Part shown: one piece after another, positions 1-9,076 of the stretch
Position numbering within the stretch: position 1 is the first letter of the stretch
How the letters are laid out: each line of letters starts with the position of its first letter
Source of the DNA: Solobacterium sp.
GTDB taxonomy: Bacteria > Bacillota_I > Bacilli_A > Erysipelotrichales > Erysipelotrichaceae
Assembly: GCA_017430925.1 (NCBI GenBank)
Contig: JAFRMA010000005.1
Span: 1 to 56,400, forward strand
Length of the DNA: 56,400 bases
Reading direction: 5' to 3'
Made by a program: the position numbers and the translations under genes
The notes under the pieces: model-generated
Seen by the model: the letters and a program-made list of their open reading frames with translations, nothing else
What the model was told of the DNA's origin: nothing
Databases searched by the model: none

Positions 1-1103
1 ATCACTTCAAATTGAGGATCCAGTACAACAAGATCTGCGTCATGGCTGATCTCAATACTGCCGAGATGATCCTCTTCCTTAAGCAGAAGCGCAGGATTGG
101 CAGTGCAGGAACGTATCGCTTTTACCGGATCAACCTCACAATTCTGAATCAGACGTTTCAAGCCTTCATTGATCTTCAATGTACTGCCGGCTAATGTATC
201 TGTATCTTTCAGGTATGCGGCACCGTTATCCTTCAGTGTAACGATCTGGTCTCCGAAGAGATAATCTCTGCCGGTCGTAAGACCCTTGCAGGAAAGCGAA
301 TCACTGACCATAATCGGAGCTGTAATAGTCTTGGCATGATAGAAGATATGCAGGGCTTCCGGTGATACGTGCAGTCCGTCCGCAATGATCTCCGAGGGAA
401 GATCATGCATGCGCAGGGCGGCTCCGCTGACACCAATCTCACGATGATGGAAGGGGGACTGGCGGTTAAAGGTATGGGTGATGGAACCGGCTCCGTCCTT
501 AACGGCATCTCTGACTTCCGCAAAATCTGCCGCGGAATGACCGATGGAGACGACAATTCCGTGTTCTCTGCAGAAACGGATCAGCGTATGATCCATATCC
601 ATTTCCGGCGCTGCCGTCACAATACGGATGAGATCTCCGTAGTCTTTGTATAAGTCTTCAAATTCCGTAATATCCGGCCTGCGGATATACTGCATGTCCT
701 GGGCTCCGGCATAGAGGGGATTCAGATAAGGTCCTTCCAGATGTACACCCAGGATCTGTGCGCCGCTGGGTTGGTTTACTGCCTGGCGAATCGTTGCGAG
801 AGCACTGCGCATGTTGTCTATGGACGTGGCTGCAAGCGTAGGAAGAAAACCGGTGACTCCTTCCTTGAGAAGTTGTTTCTGCCAGTGTTTCAAACCTGCG
901 ATATCCCCACGCAGTGTATCGAAACCATAGGCACCGTGGGTATGAATGTCGATTAATCCCGGAAGGATATACGCATCTTCGTAATCGTGATCCGGTTGTT
1001 TCTCTCCATAGTTAAAAAGATGAATGATATGTCCATCATTCATCTCTATCTGAGCTTTGACAAACTGATCTCTGATCCAGATCTGACGGCTCTGTATAAT
1101 CAT
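1..1103 (-). CDS. nagA: N-acetylglucosamine-6-phosphate deacetylase, partial
   Basis: Removes the acetyl group from GlcNAc-6-phosphate in amino-sugar catabolism and wall recycling (cytoplasm). Reading the minus strand from ATG at 1103 gives 367 residues open to the window edge, so only the last few residues and the stop are missing. Visible amidohydrolase signs are the metal-binding DIHTHG near residue 55, GVHLEGPYLNP, SIGHSAA, THTFN and IADGLHVS, and a C-terminal SIEISHDADLVVLD strand typical of the family. It overlaps the upstream gene by ATGA, so the two are probably co-transcribed. No nagB is visible here; it may lie beyond the edge. High confidence. Confidence 0.93.
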   Translation of the reverse strand, partial: MIIQSRQIWIRDQFVKAQIEMNDGHIIHLFNYGEKQPDHDYEDAYILPGLIDIHTHGAYGFDTLRGDIAGLKHWQKQLLKEGVTGFLPTLAATSIDNMRSALATIRQAVNQPSGAQILGVHLEGPYLNPLYAGAQDMQYIRRPDITEFEDLYKDYGDLIRIVTAAPEMDMDHTLIRFCREHGIVVSIGHSAADFAEVRDAVKDGAGSITHTFNRQSPFHHREIGVSGAALRMHDLPSEIIADGLHVSPEALHIFYHAKTITAPIMVSDSLSCKGLTTGRDYLFGDQIVTLKDNGAAYLKDTDTLAGSTLKINEGLKRLIQNCEVDPVKAIRSCTANPALLLKEEDHLGSIEISHDADLVVLDPQFEV

Positions 1104-1735
1104 TTTTTCTGCATCCTTTTTTCTCTGGCTTCCTTGAAGGAAATCATGTACGGAATACCATCATACATCCGGATCAATCTTTCCTGGGTTTCATTCATAT
1201 TATCTTCCGTACAGGGAAGAACTTTGACATACGCATACTTGCCGTTCTGCAGGTCTTCGAATGCCCGGGAGATCGACTGATTCGTCAGTACGTTGAATAC
1301 TTCTTTATTAATATTACGGGAACCGCCGACGTAGGCTTTTTCATAATGATCATAATTTCCATCCGTTACCGGTTTGTCATATACCGTGATAACATAACAG
1401 CCTGGTTTCGCTTCACCATCCGCCTTGTACTGATCCTTGAACGAAGAAGAATCAACCCATTCGTTTTTATCCGAGCTTTTTACGGAAGCGTCCTTGGTTT
1501 TCTCGCTGATGACATAAGCCGCAATCAGGGCAATCATCTCCAGCAGGGATGCCAGGGGATAGAAATAACTTTCTATGCAGACAGCGGTAAGCAGGGCAAT
1601 CGTCATCAAGAGAGCGCTGGTGCGGTGATGTCTGCCTACTTTCATATATATAATGATACCGATAACGGCCAGAATCACACAGAGGACAAACCCCAGGGGA
1701 ATTCCTTGTATAACTTCCTGATTTAATACTTCCAT
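1100..1735 (-). CDS. Membrane protein with C-terminal GIY-YIG-like domain
   Basis: 211 residues. Three hydrophobic segments (about residues 12-31, 41-58, 60-77) are followed by a polar linker and a soluble domain from about residue 108. That domain has GCYVI (112-116) and AYVGGSRN (134-141), in the order and spacing of the GIY and YIG strands, and later NETQERLIRMYDGIPY, resembling the Glu-containing helix and Pro-Tyr end of GIY-YIG nucleases. The conserved Arg/His helix after YIG is not obvious, so it may be non-catalytic. The function is unknown. It lies between a DUF1846 gene and nagA in one minus-strand run, with ATGA overlap to nagA. The domain call is from motif reading only. Confidence 0.6.
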   Translation of the reverse strand: MEVLNQEVIQGIPLGFVLCVILAVIGIIIYMKVGRHHRTSALLMTIALLTAVCIESYFYPLASLLEMIALIAAYVISEKTKDASVKSSDKNEWVDSSSFKDQYKADGEAKPGCYVITVYDKPVTDGNYDHYEKAYVGGSRNINKEVFNVLTNQSISRAFEDLQNGKYAYVKVLPCTEDNMNETQERLIRMYDGIPYMISFKEAREKRMQKK

Positions 1736-1747
1736 GGTTTTCTCTTT

Positions 1748-3235
1748 CTATTTCCGGTGATACAGTTTCTTGTGCTGATATACAGGATCAAAGGTGACAT
1801 TTACACCAAGTTTGCGGAATACCTCGGCATCTTCCAGAGGGAGAATTACCGTACAGTGTGCCTCAGAGCCTTTCAGGTCATTCAGGTGAGCCATCGCCTT
1901 GGCGGTAATCTTATTGTCCTTGGCTGTGATTGCGAGGGCAATTAACAGTTCATCACTGTGCAGACGCGGATTGTGGTTGCCGAGATTGTTGATCTTCAGA
2001 TCCTGGATCGGTGTTACATAGGATGGATCGATCAGCAGGGTATCCTTGGGAATATTGCCTAATGCCTTGATGGAATTGATGATCACGGCAGCTGACGGTC
2101 CGAACAAAGAAGAAGTCTTGCCGGTGACGATACGTCCGTCCGGTAACTGAAGGGCGATTGCCGGGGCGCCGGTATCTTCTGCTTTGGCTCTTGCGGTAAC
2201 AGTGACGGCACGGTCTTCCGGTGTAATACTGAGTTCATTCATCAGGAACTCGATCTTGGTTACCGCGGAAGCAGGTACACGTTCTGCCTTGGCATCCACA
2301 AGCACACGGTAATAGCGGCGGATTACTTCGGCTTTGGCAGCTTCTACAGCAGCGTCATCGTCAACGATACAGAAACCCACCATGTTTACGCCCATGTCGG
2401 TAGGAGACTGGTATAACTGTTTGTTCTGGATCCTCGTGATGATCCGGTTCAGTACCGGGAAGATCTCTACGTCTCTGTTGTAGTTTACGGCTTTGACACC
2501 GTAGGCTTCAAGGTGATAAGGATCGATCATATTGACATCATTGAGGTCTACGGTAGCGGCTTCATACGCGAGGTTGACCGGATGATGCAGGGGAAGGTTC
2601 CATACAGGGAATGTCTCAAATTTGGCATAGCCGGACTGAATACCCCGGATCTGGTCGTGATACAGCTGGGAGATACAGGTAGCCATCTTTCCGGAACCCG
2701 GACCAGGTGCTGTAACAACGATCAGTCGATGAGATGTCTGAATATAGTCATTCTTTCCGAGACCGTTCTCTGAAACGATGAAATCAAGGTCGGTAGGGTA
2801 GCCGGGAATAGAATAATGTTTATAGCAGGGAATGCCGGCAATCTGTAACTGGTGCATAAAGGCATCGGCAGAAGGCTGATGCTCATACTGTGTGATGACA
2901 ACACTTCCGACAAACAATTCCAGAGATTTGAAGGCATCGATCAGCCGGAATACTTCCTGATCATAACTGATGTCCAGATCACCTCTGGTCTTGGACTGTT
3001 CTATATTATTTGCGTTGATGCAGATCACCATTTCTACATCTTCTTTCAGATCACAGAGAAGACGAATCTTATTGTTTGGTTCATACCCCGGAAGTACTCT
3101 TGCGGCATGATAATCGTCAAAGATCTTGCCTCCGAATTCCATGTAGAGTTTTCCCTCAAACATACCGATACGCTCAAGAATCTTGTTTCTCTGCAGTTCC
3201 AGGTATTTATCGGAATCAAATGCTATTTTTTTCAT
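1748..3235 (-). CDS. DUF1846 (UPF0371) family protein
   Basis: 495 residues, matching the usual length of this conserved Bacillota family, whose exact role is unsettled. Characteristic stretches are the N-terminal [13 protein letters not shown], a P-loop-like [36 protein letters not shown] and [18 protein letters not shown] chose ATG 3235 over an upstream in-frame ATG because it has an AGGGG ribosome site about 8 nt before it and begins with the conserved MKKIAFDS. Transcribed away from the opp operon from an extended -10 just upstream; 12 nt separate it from the next gene, so it probably leads a three-gene operon ending in nagA. Confidence 0.9.
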   Translation of the reverse strand: MKKIAFDSDKYLELQRNKILERIGMFEGKLYMEFGGKIFDDYHAARVLPGYEPNNKIRLLCDLKEDVEMVICINANNIEQSKTRGDLDISYDQEVFRLIDAFKSLELFVGSVVITQYEHQPSADAFMHQLQIAGIPCYKHYSIPGYPTDLDFIVSENGLGKNDYIQTSHRLIVVTAPGPGSGKMATCISQLYHDQIRGIQSGYAKFETFPVWNLPLHHPVNLAYEAATVDLNDVNMIDPYHLEAYGVKAVNYNRDVEIFPVLNRIITRIQNKQLYQSPTDMGVNMVGFCIVDDDAAVEAAKAEVIRRYYRVLVDAKAERVPASAVTKIEFLMNELSITPEDRAVTVTARAKAEDTGAPAIALQLPDGRIVTGKTSSLFGPSAAVIINSIKALGNIPKDTLLIDPSYVTPIQDLKINNLGNHNPRLHSDELLIALAITAKDNKITAKAMAHLNDLKGSEAHCTVILPLEDAEVFRKLGVNVTFDPVYQHKKLYHRK

Positions 3236-3253
3236 ATTTGAAGCCCCTATAAG

Positions 3254-3262
3254 AGTATAGCA
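3254..3262 (-). promoter_or_regulatory. Extended -10 promoter for the DUF1846 gene
   Basis: On the minus strand this reads TGcTATACT, an extended -10 element. Transcription would start near 3247, leaving about a 12-nt leader holding the AGGGG ribosome site. No good -35 is visible, which an extended -10 tolerates. Confidence 0.55.
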
Positions 3263-3302
3263 GAATCTGAGTGGTTTTTGACGATAAGTTGCATACGCAA
3301 TC

Positions 3303-3329
3303 AATTCTTACCCGAAAAATGTAAGAATT
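3303..3329. repeat. 27-bp perfect inverted repeat, candidate operator
   Basis: AATTCTTAC (3303-3311) and GTAAGAATT (3321-3329) are perfect 9-bp arms around a 9-nt spacer. It lies in the divergent gap between the DUF1846 gene and oppB. Three TTGTAA copies follow at 3384, 3404 and 3447. The size and symmetry suit a dimeric repressor, but the regulator is unknown; it does not fit the CodY consensus. Confidence 0.5.
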
Positions 3330-3470
3330 TTCATTCAGCTATGTAAAAATTTGCGTAAAAATGCACGAATTAATAATAAAAGGTTGTAATATTGGCCGAA
3401 AAGTTGTAAATTCACAGTATGCTACCTTCCGCTTACCATGGGTGGATTGTAACAAAAAAGGGGGACGCAA

Positions 3471-4394
3471 ATGCTAAAGTACATATTGAAAAGACTTGCG
3501 ATAGGTATGGTCACGTTGCTTATCCTGTCTACAATAACATTCTTCGGCGTCAGAGCTATGCCTGGTGATCCTTTCGAACAGGATAACAAGGTCATGTCCG
3601 CAGAGACATATCAGGCGCTGCAGGAAAAGTTTCATTTAGACAAGCCTTTATCTGAGCAGTATGTCATTTTCTTGAAAAATGCCATCCACGGAGATTTCGG
3701 CGAATCTATCTCAAAGAAGGGAAAGCTTGTATCGGATATCATCGCACTTCGTTTTCCGGTTACCGCAAAACTGGGTTCTATTGCATTTGTGGTCGCGATG
3801 TTGATCGGACTAACGCTGGGTATTATCTCAGCACTTACAAAACATCGGTGGGTGAATAACCTGATCACGCTGATTGCAACACTGGGTGTTTCCATCCCGG
3901 GCTTCCTGTTTGCCTTGCTGATCATGATCGTCTTCGCCGTAAAACTGAAATGGCTGCCGATCGTTGGTCTGCAGGGACCGGAATATTATATTCTGCCGGT
4001 AGCGGCTCTGTCGCTTGGACCGATTTCTTCGGTTACCCGTCTTACCAGAAGCTCACTGCGTGATGTCATGCATGAGGATTATATTACCTTATCTAGAAGT
4101 AAGGGAAATAAGGAGATTCGTACAATCGTACTGCACGGACTCAAGAATGCGCTTCTGCCTGTTATTACTCTTGCAGGTCCTTTGTTCGCAGGTATGATTA
4201 CCGGCTCCCTGGTTATTGAGACTTTGTTCTCGGTTCCCGGTATCGGAGCTGAATTCACCAATAGTATCACCAACCGTGACTATACACTGGTCATGGCTTT
4301 GACGATTCTGTTCGGAACATTGGTTATTATCATGAATCTTGTGTCCGATGTTGTCGCGGCAATCGTAGACCCCCGGATCAAGTTAGGAAAGTAG
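3471..4394 (+). CDS. oppB: Oligopeptide ABC transporter permease OppB
   Basis: One of the two membrane permeases of a peptide importer. 307 residues beginning with the conserved MLKYILKRL and a first membrane helix, then PGDPF, four or five more hydrophobic segments, and the EAA-type coupling loop (HGLKNALLPVITLAGPLFAG) that contacts the ATPases. A strong GGGGGAC ribosome site precedes ATG 3471. First gene of an opp operon with oppC 10 nt downstream. The family match is clear; the choice of oligopeptide over dipeptide substrate is by context. Confidence 0.93.
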   Translation: MLKYILKRLAIGMVTLLILSTITFFGVRAMPGDPFEQDNKVMSAETYQALQEKFHLDKPLSEQYVIFLKNAIHGDFGESISKKGKLVSDIIALRFPVTAKLGSIAFVVAMLIGLTLGIISALTKHRWVNNLITLIATLGVSIPGFLFALLIMIVFAVKLKWLPIVGLQGPEYYILPVAALSLGPISSVTRLTRSSLRDVMHEDYITLSRSKGNKEIRTIVLHGLKNALLPVITLAGPLFAGMITGSLVIETLFSVPGIGAEFTNSITNRDYTLVMALTILFGTLVIIMNLVSDVVAAIVDPRIKLGK

Positions 4395-4404
4395 GGCAGT
4401 GAAT

Positions 4405-5331
4405 ATGAGTGAAAACAGATTAGAATATACAGACGATCTTTTCGATAAACTGCCTGAAGAGGATAAGAACTCTGAGTTTATTGCGATTGCCAGTAAGACA
4501 TTCGCAAGAGATGCCTGGGACAGATTTAAGAAGAACAAGCTTGCTCTCTATGGTCTGATCTTCCTGGTCATCATGATCATTCTCGCAATTTTCGTTCCTA
4601 TCCTGGCTCCGTATGAATTCGATACACAGGATATGCTGAACCGGAATGCAATGCCCAGTCTTCAGCACTTCTTTGGTACAGATAAACTGGGAAGAGATAT
4701 CTTCGTACGTGTCATGTATGGCGCCCGTATTTCTCTTTCCATCGGTTTCTCCACCGCGGCGATCAACCTGGTGATTGGTATTCTCTATGGTGGTATCGCA
4801 GGTTATATCGGCGGCAGAGTTGACATGGTCATGATGCGTATTATCGATATTATCTATGCGGTTCCTTCTCTGATCTACGTTGTATTGATCCTGCTGGTCT
4901 TCGGTGACAGTATCGGAAGTATGATGCTTGCCATCTGTCTGACTTCCTGGATTGGTATGGCTCGTCAGGTCAGAGCACAGGTCATGTCTCTGAAAGAGAT
5001 GGAATTCGCCCTGGCAGCCAGAGTTATCGGTGCCAGTGACAAGAGAATCCTTCTCAAGCATCTGATTATTAACGCATTAGGTCCGATCATTGTCTCCCTG
5101 ACCATGATGGTTCCGTCAGCAATCTTTACAGAATCCTTCCTCAGTTTCGTCGGTATCGGTCTGAATCCGGCAATTCCGAGCTGGGGCAAACTGGCAAATG
5201 ACTGCCGTGCACTGATCTTCACACAGCCGATCCAGATCATCTGGCCGGTCGGTGCAATCTGTCTGACGATCCTCGCGCTGAACTTTGTCGGTGACGGTAT
5301 CGGTGAAGCATTCCAGGCAAGAACAAGGTAG
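4405..5331 (+). CDS. oppC: Oligopeptide ABC transporter permease OppC
   Basis: Second permease of the peptide importer. The N-terminus has the OppC_N pattern (FARDAWDRFKKNKLALYGL, then a membrane helix), followed by FGTDKLGRDIFVRVMYGARISL and the binding-protein-dependent permease domain ending in GIGLNPAIPSWGKL. A GTG at 4399 opens the same frame, but ATG 4405 is preferred because the AGGG ribosome site sits at the right distance; this gives 308 residues. Forms the transmembrane pore with OppB. Confidence 0.93.
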   Translation: MSENRLEYTDDLFDKLPEEDKNSEFIAIASKTFARDAWDRFKKNKLALYGLIFLVIMIILAIFVPILAPYEFDTQDMLNRNAMPSLQHFFGTDKLGRDIFVRVMYGARISLSIGFSTAAINLVIGILYGGIAGYIGGRVDMVMMRIIDIIYAVPSLIYVVLILLVFGDSIGSMMLAICLTSWIGMARQVRAQVMSLKEMEFALAARVIGASDKRILLKHLIINALGPIIVSLTMMVPSAIFTESFLSFVGIGLNPAIPSWGKLANDCRALIFTQPIQIIWPVGAICLTILALNFVGDGIGEAFQARTR

Positions 5332-5341
5332 GTGAGTGAAT

Positions 5342-6343
5342 ATGGCATTATTAGAAGTTAAAAATCTAAGTACGGAATTCACTACCGCGCAGGGAAATGT
5401 CCTTGCTGTACGTGATGTATCGTTCCAGGTAGACCAGGGTGAAGCACTGGGTATCGTCGGTGAATCCGGATCCGGCAAGAGCCAGACGATGTATTCCATT
5501 ATCGGACTGCTGGCAGACAACGGTATCATCACCAGCGGTGAAGTGACCTTTGACGGTCAGAATATCTCGAGAAGTCAGTTTAAGACAAAGAAAGACTATG
5601 ACAACTTCATGCGTCAGTTCCGCGGGAACTCCATGGCGATGATCTTCCAGGATCCGATGACCTTCCTGAATCCGGTAATCAAGATTGAAACACAGCTTGT
5701 TGAACCGCTGATGAATCATACAAAGATGAATCAGTCGGAAGCCAGAGAAAGAGCTCTTGAACTGATGCGTAAGGTGGGTATTCCTTCTCCGGAAAAACGT
5801 ATCGAACAGTATCCGTTTGAATTCTCCGGCGGTATGCGTCAGAGAATTGTCATCGCAATCGCGCTGGCAAACAATCCCAAGCTGATCATTGCGGATGAAC
5901 CGACAACTGCTCTGGATGTTACGATTCAGGCACAGGTGCTGGAACTGATCGATGAACTGAAAGTACAGGGCAATTCCGCCATTATCATGATCACGCATGA
6001 CCTGGGTGTTGTTGCCAAGCTGTGTGACCGTATCGCTATCATGTACGGTGGTAAGATCGTTGAGATCGGTACGGATAAGGATATCTTCTACGATCCGAAA
6101 CATCCGTATACCAAAGGTCTGCTGAACTGTATTGCGAATCCTGAAGATGACGATGAAGATGAACTTCGCCCGATTCCGGGATCCCCGCCGGATCTGCTGA
6201 ATCCTCCGAAAGGATGTCCGTTTGTGGATCGTTGCGAAGAAGCAATGAAGATCTGTAAGAATTATCCGCCGGAAGTAACGGTATTCAGCAATACACATCA
6301 ATGTTCCTGTTGGTTATTACATGAAAAGGCGGTGGCGAAATGA
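5342..6343 (+). CDS. oppD: Oligopeptide ABC transporter ATP-binding protein OppD
   Basis: ATPase subunit, 333 residues. Walker A GESGSGKS, signature FSGGMRQR, Walker B LIIADEPTTALDV and the switch His in MITHDLGVVAK are all intact. The C-terminal oligopeptide/dipeptide extension carries clustered cysteines (CPFVDRCEEAMKIC, CSCW), usual in this family. A GTG at 5336 is in frame, but AGGTGA is spaced for ATG 5342. Its stop overlaps the oppF start as ATGA, implying translational coupling of the two ATPases. Confidence 0.93.
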   Translation: MALLEVKNLSTEFTTAQGNVLAVRDVSFQVDQGEALGIVGESGSGKSQTMYSIIGLLADNGIITSGEVTFDGQNISRSQFKTKKDYDNFMRQFRGNSMAMIFQDPMTFLNPVIKIETQLVEPLMNHTKMNQSEARERALELMRKVGIPSPEKRIEQYPFEFSGGMRQRIVIAIALANNPKLIIADEPTTALDVTIQAQVLELIDELKVQGNSAIIMITHDLGVVAKLCDRIAIMYGGKIVEIGTDKDIFYDPKHPYTKGLLNCIANPEDDDEDELRPIPGSPPDLLNPPKGCPFVDRCEEAMKICKNYPPEVTVFSNTHQCSCWLLHEKAVAK

Positions 6344-7317
6344 GTGAAAATGCAATTCTTGAAGTCAAGAATCTGAAAACATACTTCGATGTAACAAAAG
6401 GGATCTTTACCAGGAAGCAGATCGTTAAGGCTGTTGATGACGTATCCTTTGATGTAAAGGATAATGAAACTTTCGGCCTTGTCGGTGAATCCGGCTGTGG
6501 TAAAACCACCCTGGGAAGAACGATTGTAAAACTGTATGACCCGGTTTCCGGATCCATTACCTTCCAGGGTCAGGATATTGCCAAACTCAAAGGTAAAGAC
6601 CTGACGAAGTTCCGTAAGGATATGCAGATGATCTTCCAGGATCCGTACGCATCCCTTAATCCGAGAATGACAGTCGGCGAAATCATCAAGGAACCGATGA
6701 TCATTCATAACATCTATAACACCGATCAGGAAAGAGAAGACAGAGTCGTCGAACTCTTGAGGATCGTTGGTTTAAAACCTGACCACATCCGCCGTTATCC
6801 GGCAGAATTCTCCGGTGGTCAGAGACAACGTATCGGTATTGCCAGAGCTCTGGCAGTCGATCCGAAATTCATCGTATGTGATGAACCGATCTCCGCTCTG
6901 GATGTTTCCATCCAGGCACAGGTTGTAAACCTGCTGAAAGAGATCCAGAAGGAAATGGGCTTATCCTACCTGTTTATCGCTCATGACCTTTCCATGGTTA
7001 AGCATATTTCGGATCGTATCGGTGTTATGTATCTGGGGCATCTGGTCGAATGTGGTCCTTCCAATGATGTTTACCACAGACCTCTGCATCCATATACAAC
7101 CGCATTATTATCCGCAATTCCGATTCCGGATCCGGACACAGCCAAGGCCAAGAGAAGAATCGTACTGGAAGGGGAAATACCCAGTCCGATCAATCCTCCG
7201 GCAGGTTGTCCGTTCTGCACACGTTGTCAGAAGGCAACAGAACGTTGTCATGTTGAACGGCCGCAGATGATCCAGGTTGGAACCAGAACAGTAGCATGTC
7301 ATCTTTATGAAAGGTAA
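6340..7317 (+). CDS. oppF: Oligopeptide ABC transporter ATP-binding protein OppF
   Basis: Partner ATPase of OppD, 325 residues. Walker A GESGCGKTT, signature FSGGQRQR, Walker B FIVCDEPISALDVS and H-loop IAHDLSMVKH are intact, and the C-terminal extension has the CPFCTRC cysteine motif. It starts inside the oppD stop codon. The first binding-protein gene begins 12 nt after its stop, so the importer and receptor share one transcript. Confidence 0.93.
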   Translation: MSENAILEVKNLKTYFDVTKGIFTRKQIVKAVDDVSFDVKDNETFGLVGESGCGKTTLGRTIVKLYDPVSGSITFQGQDIAKLKGKDLTKFRKDMQMIFQDPYASLNPRMTVGEIIKEPMIIHNIYNTDQEREDRVVELLRIVGLKPDHIRRYPAEFSGGQRQRIGIARALAVDPKFIVCDEPISALDVSIQAQVVNLLKEIQKEMGLSYLFIAHDLSMVKHISDRIGVMYLGHLVECGPSNDVYHRPLHPYTTALLSAIPIPDPDTAKAKRRIVLEGEIPSPINPPAGCPFCTRCQKATERCHVERPQMIQVGTRTVACHLYER

Positions 7318-7328
7318 GGGGAAAAGAA

Positions 7329-8999
7329 ATGACAAAGTATGTTAAAAAACTTGCTGCAGGACTGATGGCTTTGGCTTTAGTCGCCTGCTCCAACGGCGGA
7401 GGCTCCGCTGCAACACCGACTCCTGCGTCTACTTCCGGAACAGAAACTCAGGCTCCGGCAGCTGAACCAGGTTATAAGACAACATTTACATTTGCAATCG
7501 GCGGAGAACCTACATATCTGGATCCTTCCAGAACAGGTGACTCAGTTACTGCTGAAGTAACAAACCAGATCTGGGATACACTGTTTATCCTTGGTGAAGA
7601 TGGTTCACCGGTTCCTTCTAACTGTATCGACTGGTCTGTCAGTGATGATGGTCTGATCTATACATTCAAGCTCGATCCGAACGGCAAATGGAGTGACGGA
7701 GAACCTCTGACTGCTGAACACTATGTCTTCGGTATCAAGCGCTGCATCGGTATGGGTTATGACAATGTCGGCTTCCTTGAATTCATCACAAAGTATGTCA
7801 AGAATGCGGAAGCACATGTACTGGATGATGTTGCGAACATGGACGATGTCGGTGTAAGAGCTGTTGATGACTTCACACTTGAAATCGAACTGTTCACATT
7901 ATGTCCGTTCTTCACATCTCTGACTCCGGCAATCGTCTATGCTGCACAACGTCCGGAATTCTCTACAGAACATGATTCTGAATGGTCTTCCACACCTGGT
8001 TATCCGACCACAGGCGCATTCTATCCGACAAAGATCGATGCTGCTTCTGAATTCATTCTGAAGAAGAACGAATACTTCGCACATGCAGATGAAGTTAGTG
8101 TTGATGAAATGATCATCAAGGTTATGCCTTCCATGGAAGCTTCTCAGATGGCTTTCCGTACAGGCGAGATCGACTATGATACATCCGCAGGTTCTGATGT
8201 CGTTAACATCCCTGATCTGAAGGATAATATCGTTATTGCCGGTAACGTTAATTACTACATAAGTATTAACTGCTATGAGAGCAATCCAGCTCTGAATGAT
8301 GTAAGAGTACGCCGTGCAATCCAGCTCGGTATAGATCGTTCCGCATTTGTTACTGCTCTTGATGCCGGTGAAGTCTTCTATGAACTGAATGGATTCATTC
8401 CTCATGGTCTGCCGGGAATCAACGGTGACTTCCGTACAGAATCCGACAACACCGAAAAACTCGTTTACACTGACAAGGATGAAGCGAGAGCTCTGATGGA
8501 AGAGGCCGGATTCAGTGAGACAAATCGTCTTGCGCTGGAATACTCTTATAACCAGAACTCCATGCATGATACCGTTGCTGCTGTTATTACAGAACAGCTG
8601 AAGGATATCTACATTGATGTAACTCTGAAGACATCTGAATTACGTACATTCTTCGATGACCGTTCTTATGGCCGTTATGATATCTGCAGAAATGCTTATT
8701 CCGCAGACTACATGGATCCGTACAACTTCATGGCTCTGATGGATACATCCAACAACACCAGAGGTATCTTCTTCGGTGATGATTACTATAACCAGCAGCT
8801 TGCAGAAACCTTCAATATGACAGGTGATGAACGTCTCCAGGCATTCCACGATCTTGAACATTATGCGATCGCTGAACAGTGCTGGAACTGCCCGATATTC
8901 GGTTATGGTGATGTTTCTCTGCAGAAGACAGGTACAACAGGTGTTATTGTCAATCCTCAGGGAACACATTACTTCATGTATGTGAAGTGTCCTGAATAA
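7329..8999 (+). CDS. oppA: Oligopeptide-binding lipoprotein OppA, copy 1
   Basis: Extracellular peptide receptor, 556 residues. The signal peptide ends in lipobox LVAC with the lipidated Cys at residue 20, then a Gly/Ala/Thr/Pro linker and an SBP family 5 domain (YKTTFTFAIGGEPTYLDPS, WSDGEPLTAEHYVFGIKR, VRVRRAIQLGIDRSAF). Closely related to the copy directly downstream, with long shared blocks in the middle and C-terminal half, so the pair arose by tandem duplication. Two receptors for one permease would widen the peptide range. AAGGGGAAAAG is the ribosome site. Confidence 0.92.
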   Translation: MTKYVKKLAAGLMALALVACSNGGGSAATPTPASTSGTETQAPAAEPGYKTTFTFAIGGEPTYLDPSRTGDSVTAEVTNQIWDTLFILGEDGSPVPSNCIDWSVSDDGLIYTFKLDPNGKWSDGEPLTAEHYVFGIKRCIGMGYDNVGFLEFITKYVKNAEAHVLDDVANMDDVGVRAVDDFTLEIELFTLCPFFTSLTPAIVYAAQRPEFSTEHDSEWSSTPGYPTTGAFYPTKIDAASEFILKKNEYFAHADEVSVDEMIIKVMPSMEASQMAFRTGEIDYDTSAGSDVVNIPDLKDNIVIAGNVNYYISINCYESNPALNDVRVRRAIQLGIDRSAFVTALDAGEVFYELNGFIPHGLPGINGDFRTESDNTEKLVYTDKDEARALMEEAGFSETNRLALEYSYNQNSMHDTVAAVITEQLKDIYIDVTLKTSELRTFFDDRSYGRYDICRNAYSADYMDPYNFMALMDTSNNTRGIFFGDDYYNQQLAETFNMTGDERLQAFHDLEHYAIAEQCWNCPIFGYGDVSLQKTGTTGVIVNPQGTHYFMYVKCPE

Positions 9000-9017
9000 A
9001 ACTTACTTCGGTATAGA

Positions 9018-9043
9018 GACAGGACCTTGGTGAAGGTCCTGTC
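9018..9043 (+). other. Intercistronic hairpin between the two oppA genes
   Basis: A perfect 11-bp stem (GACAGGACCTT / AAGGTCCTGTC) with a 4-nt GGTG loop. No T-run follows, so it is unlikely to be a full terminator. Such stems between transporter genes often protect upstream mRNA or lower downstream expression, letting OppA copy 1 exceed copy 2 or the reverse. Confidence 0.7.
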
Positions 9044-9076
9044 TGCTTATACAAATCTAGAGAAAGGGGAAAGTAA

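Noticed and set aside
3321..3340. CodY-like site before oppB
   Set aside because: Only the AATTTTC half matches; the second half is ATTCAG rather than GAAAATT.
5366..6301. 311-residue open frame on the minus strand
   Set aside because: It is exactly antisense to oppD, whose protein has all ABC motifs. The antisense product has no recognisable motif and no ribosome site; it is a by-product of codon use.
9018..9043. Terminator between the oppA copies
   Set aside because: The stem is perfect but TGCTTATAC follows, with no T-run; kept as an intercistronic hairpin instead.
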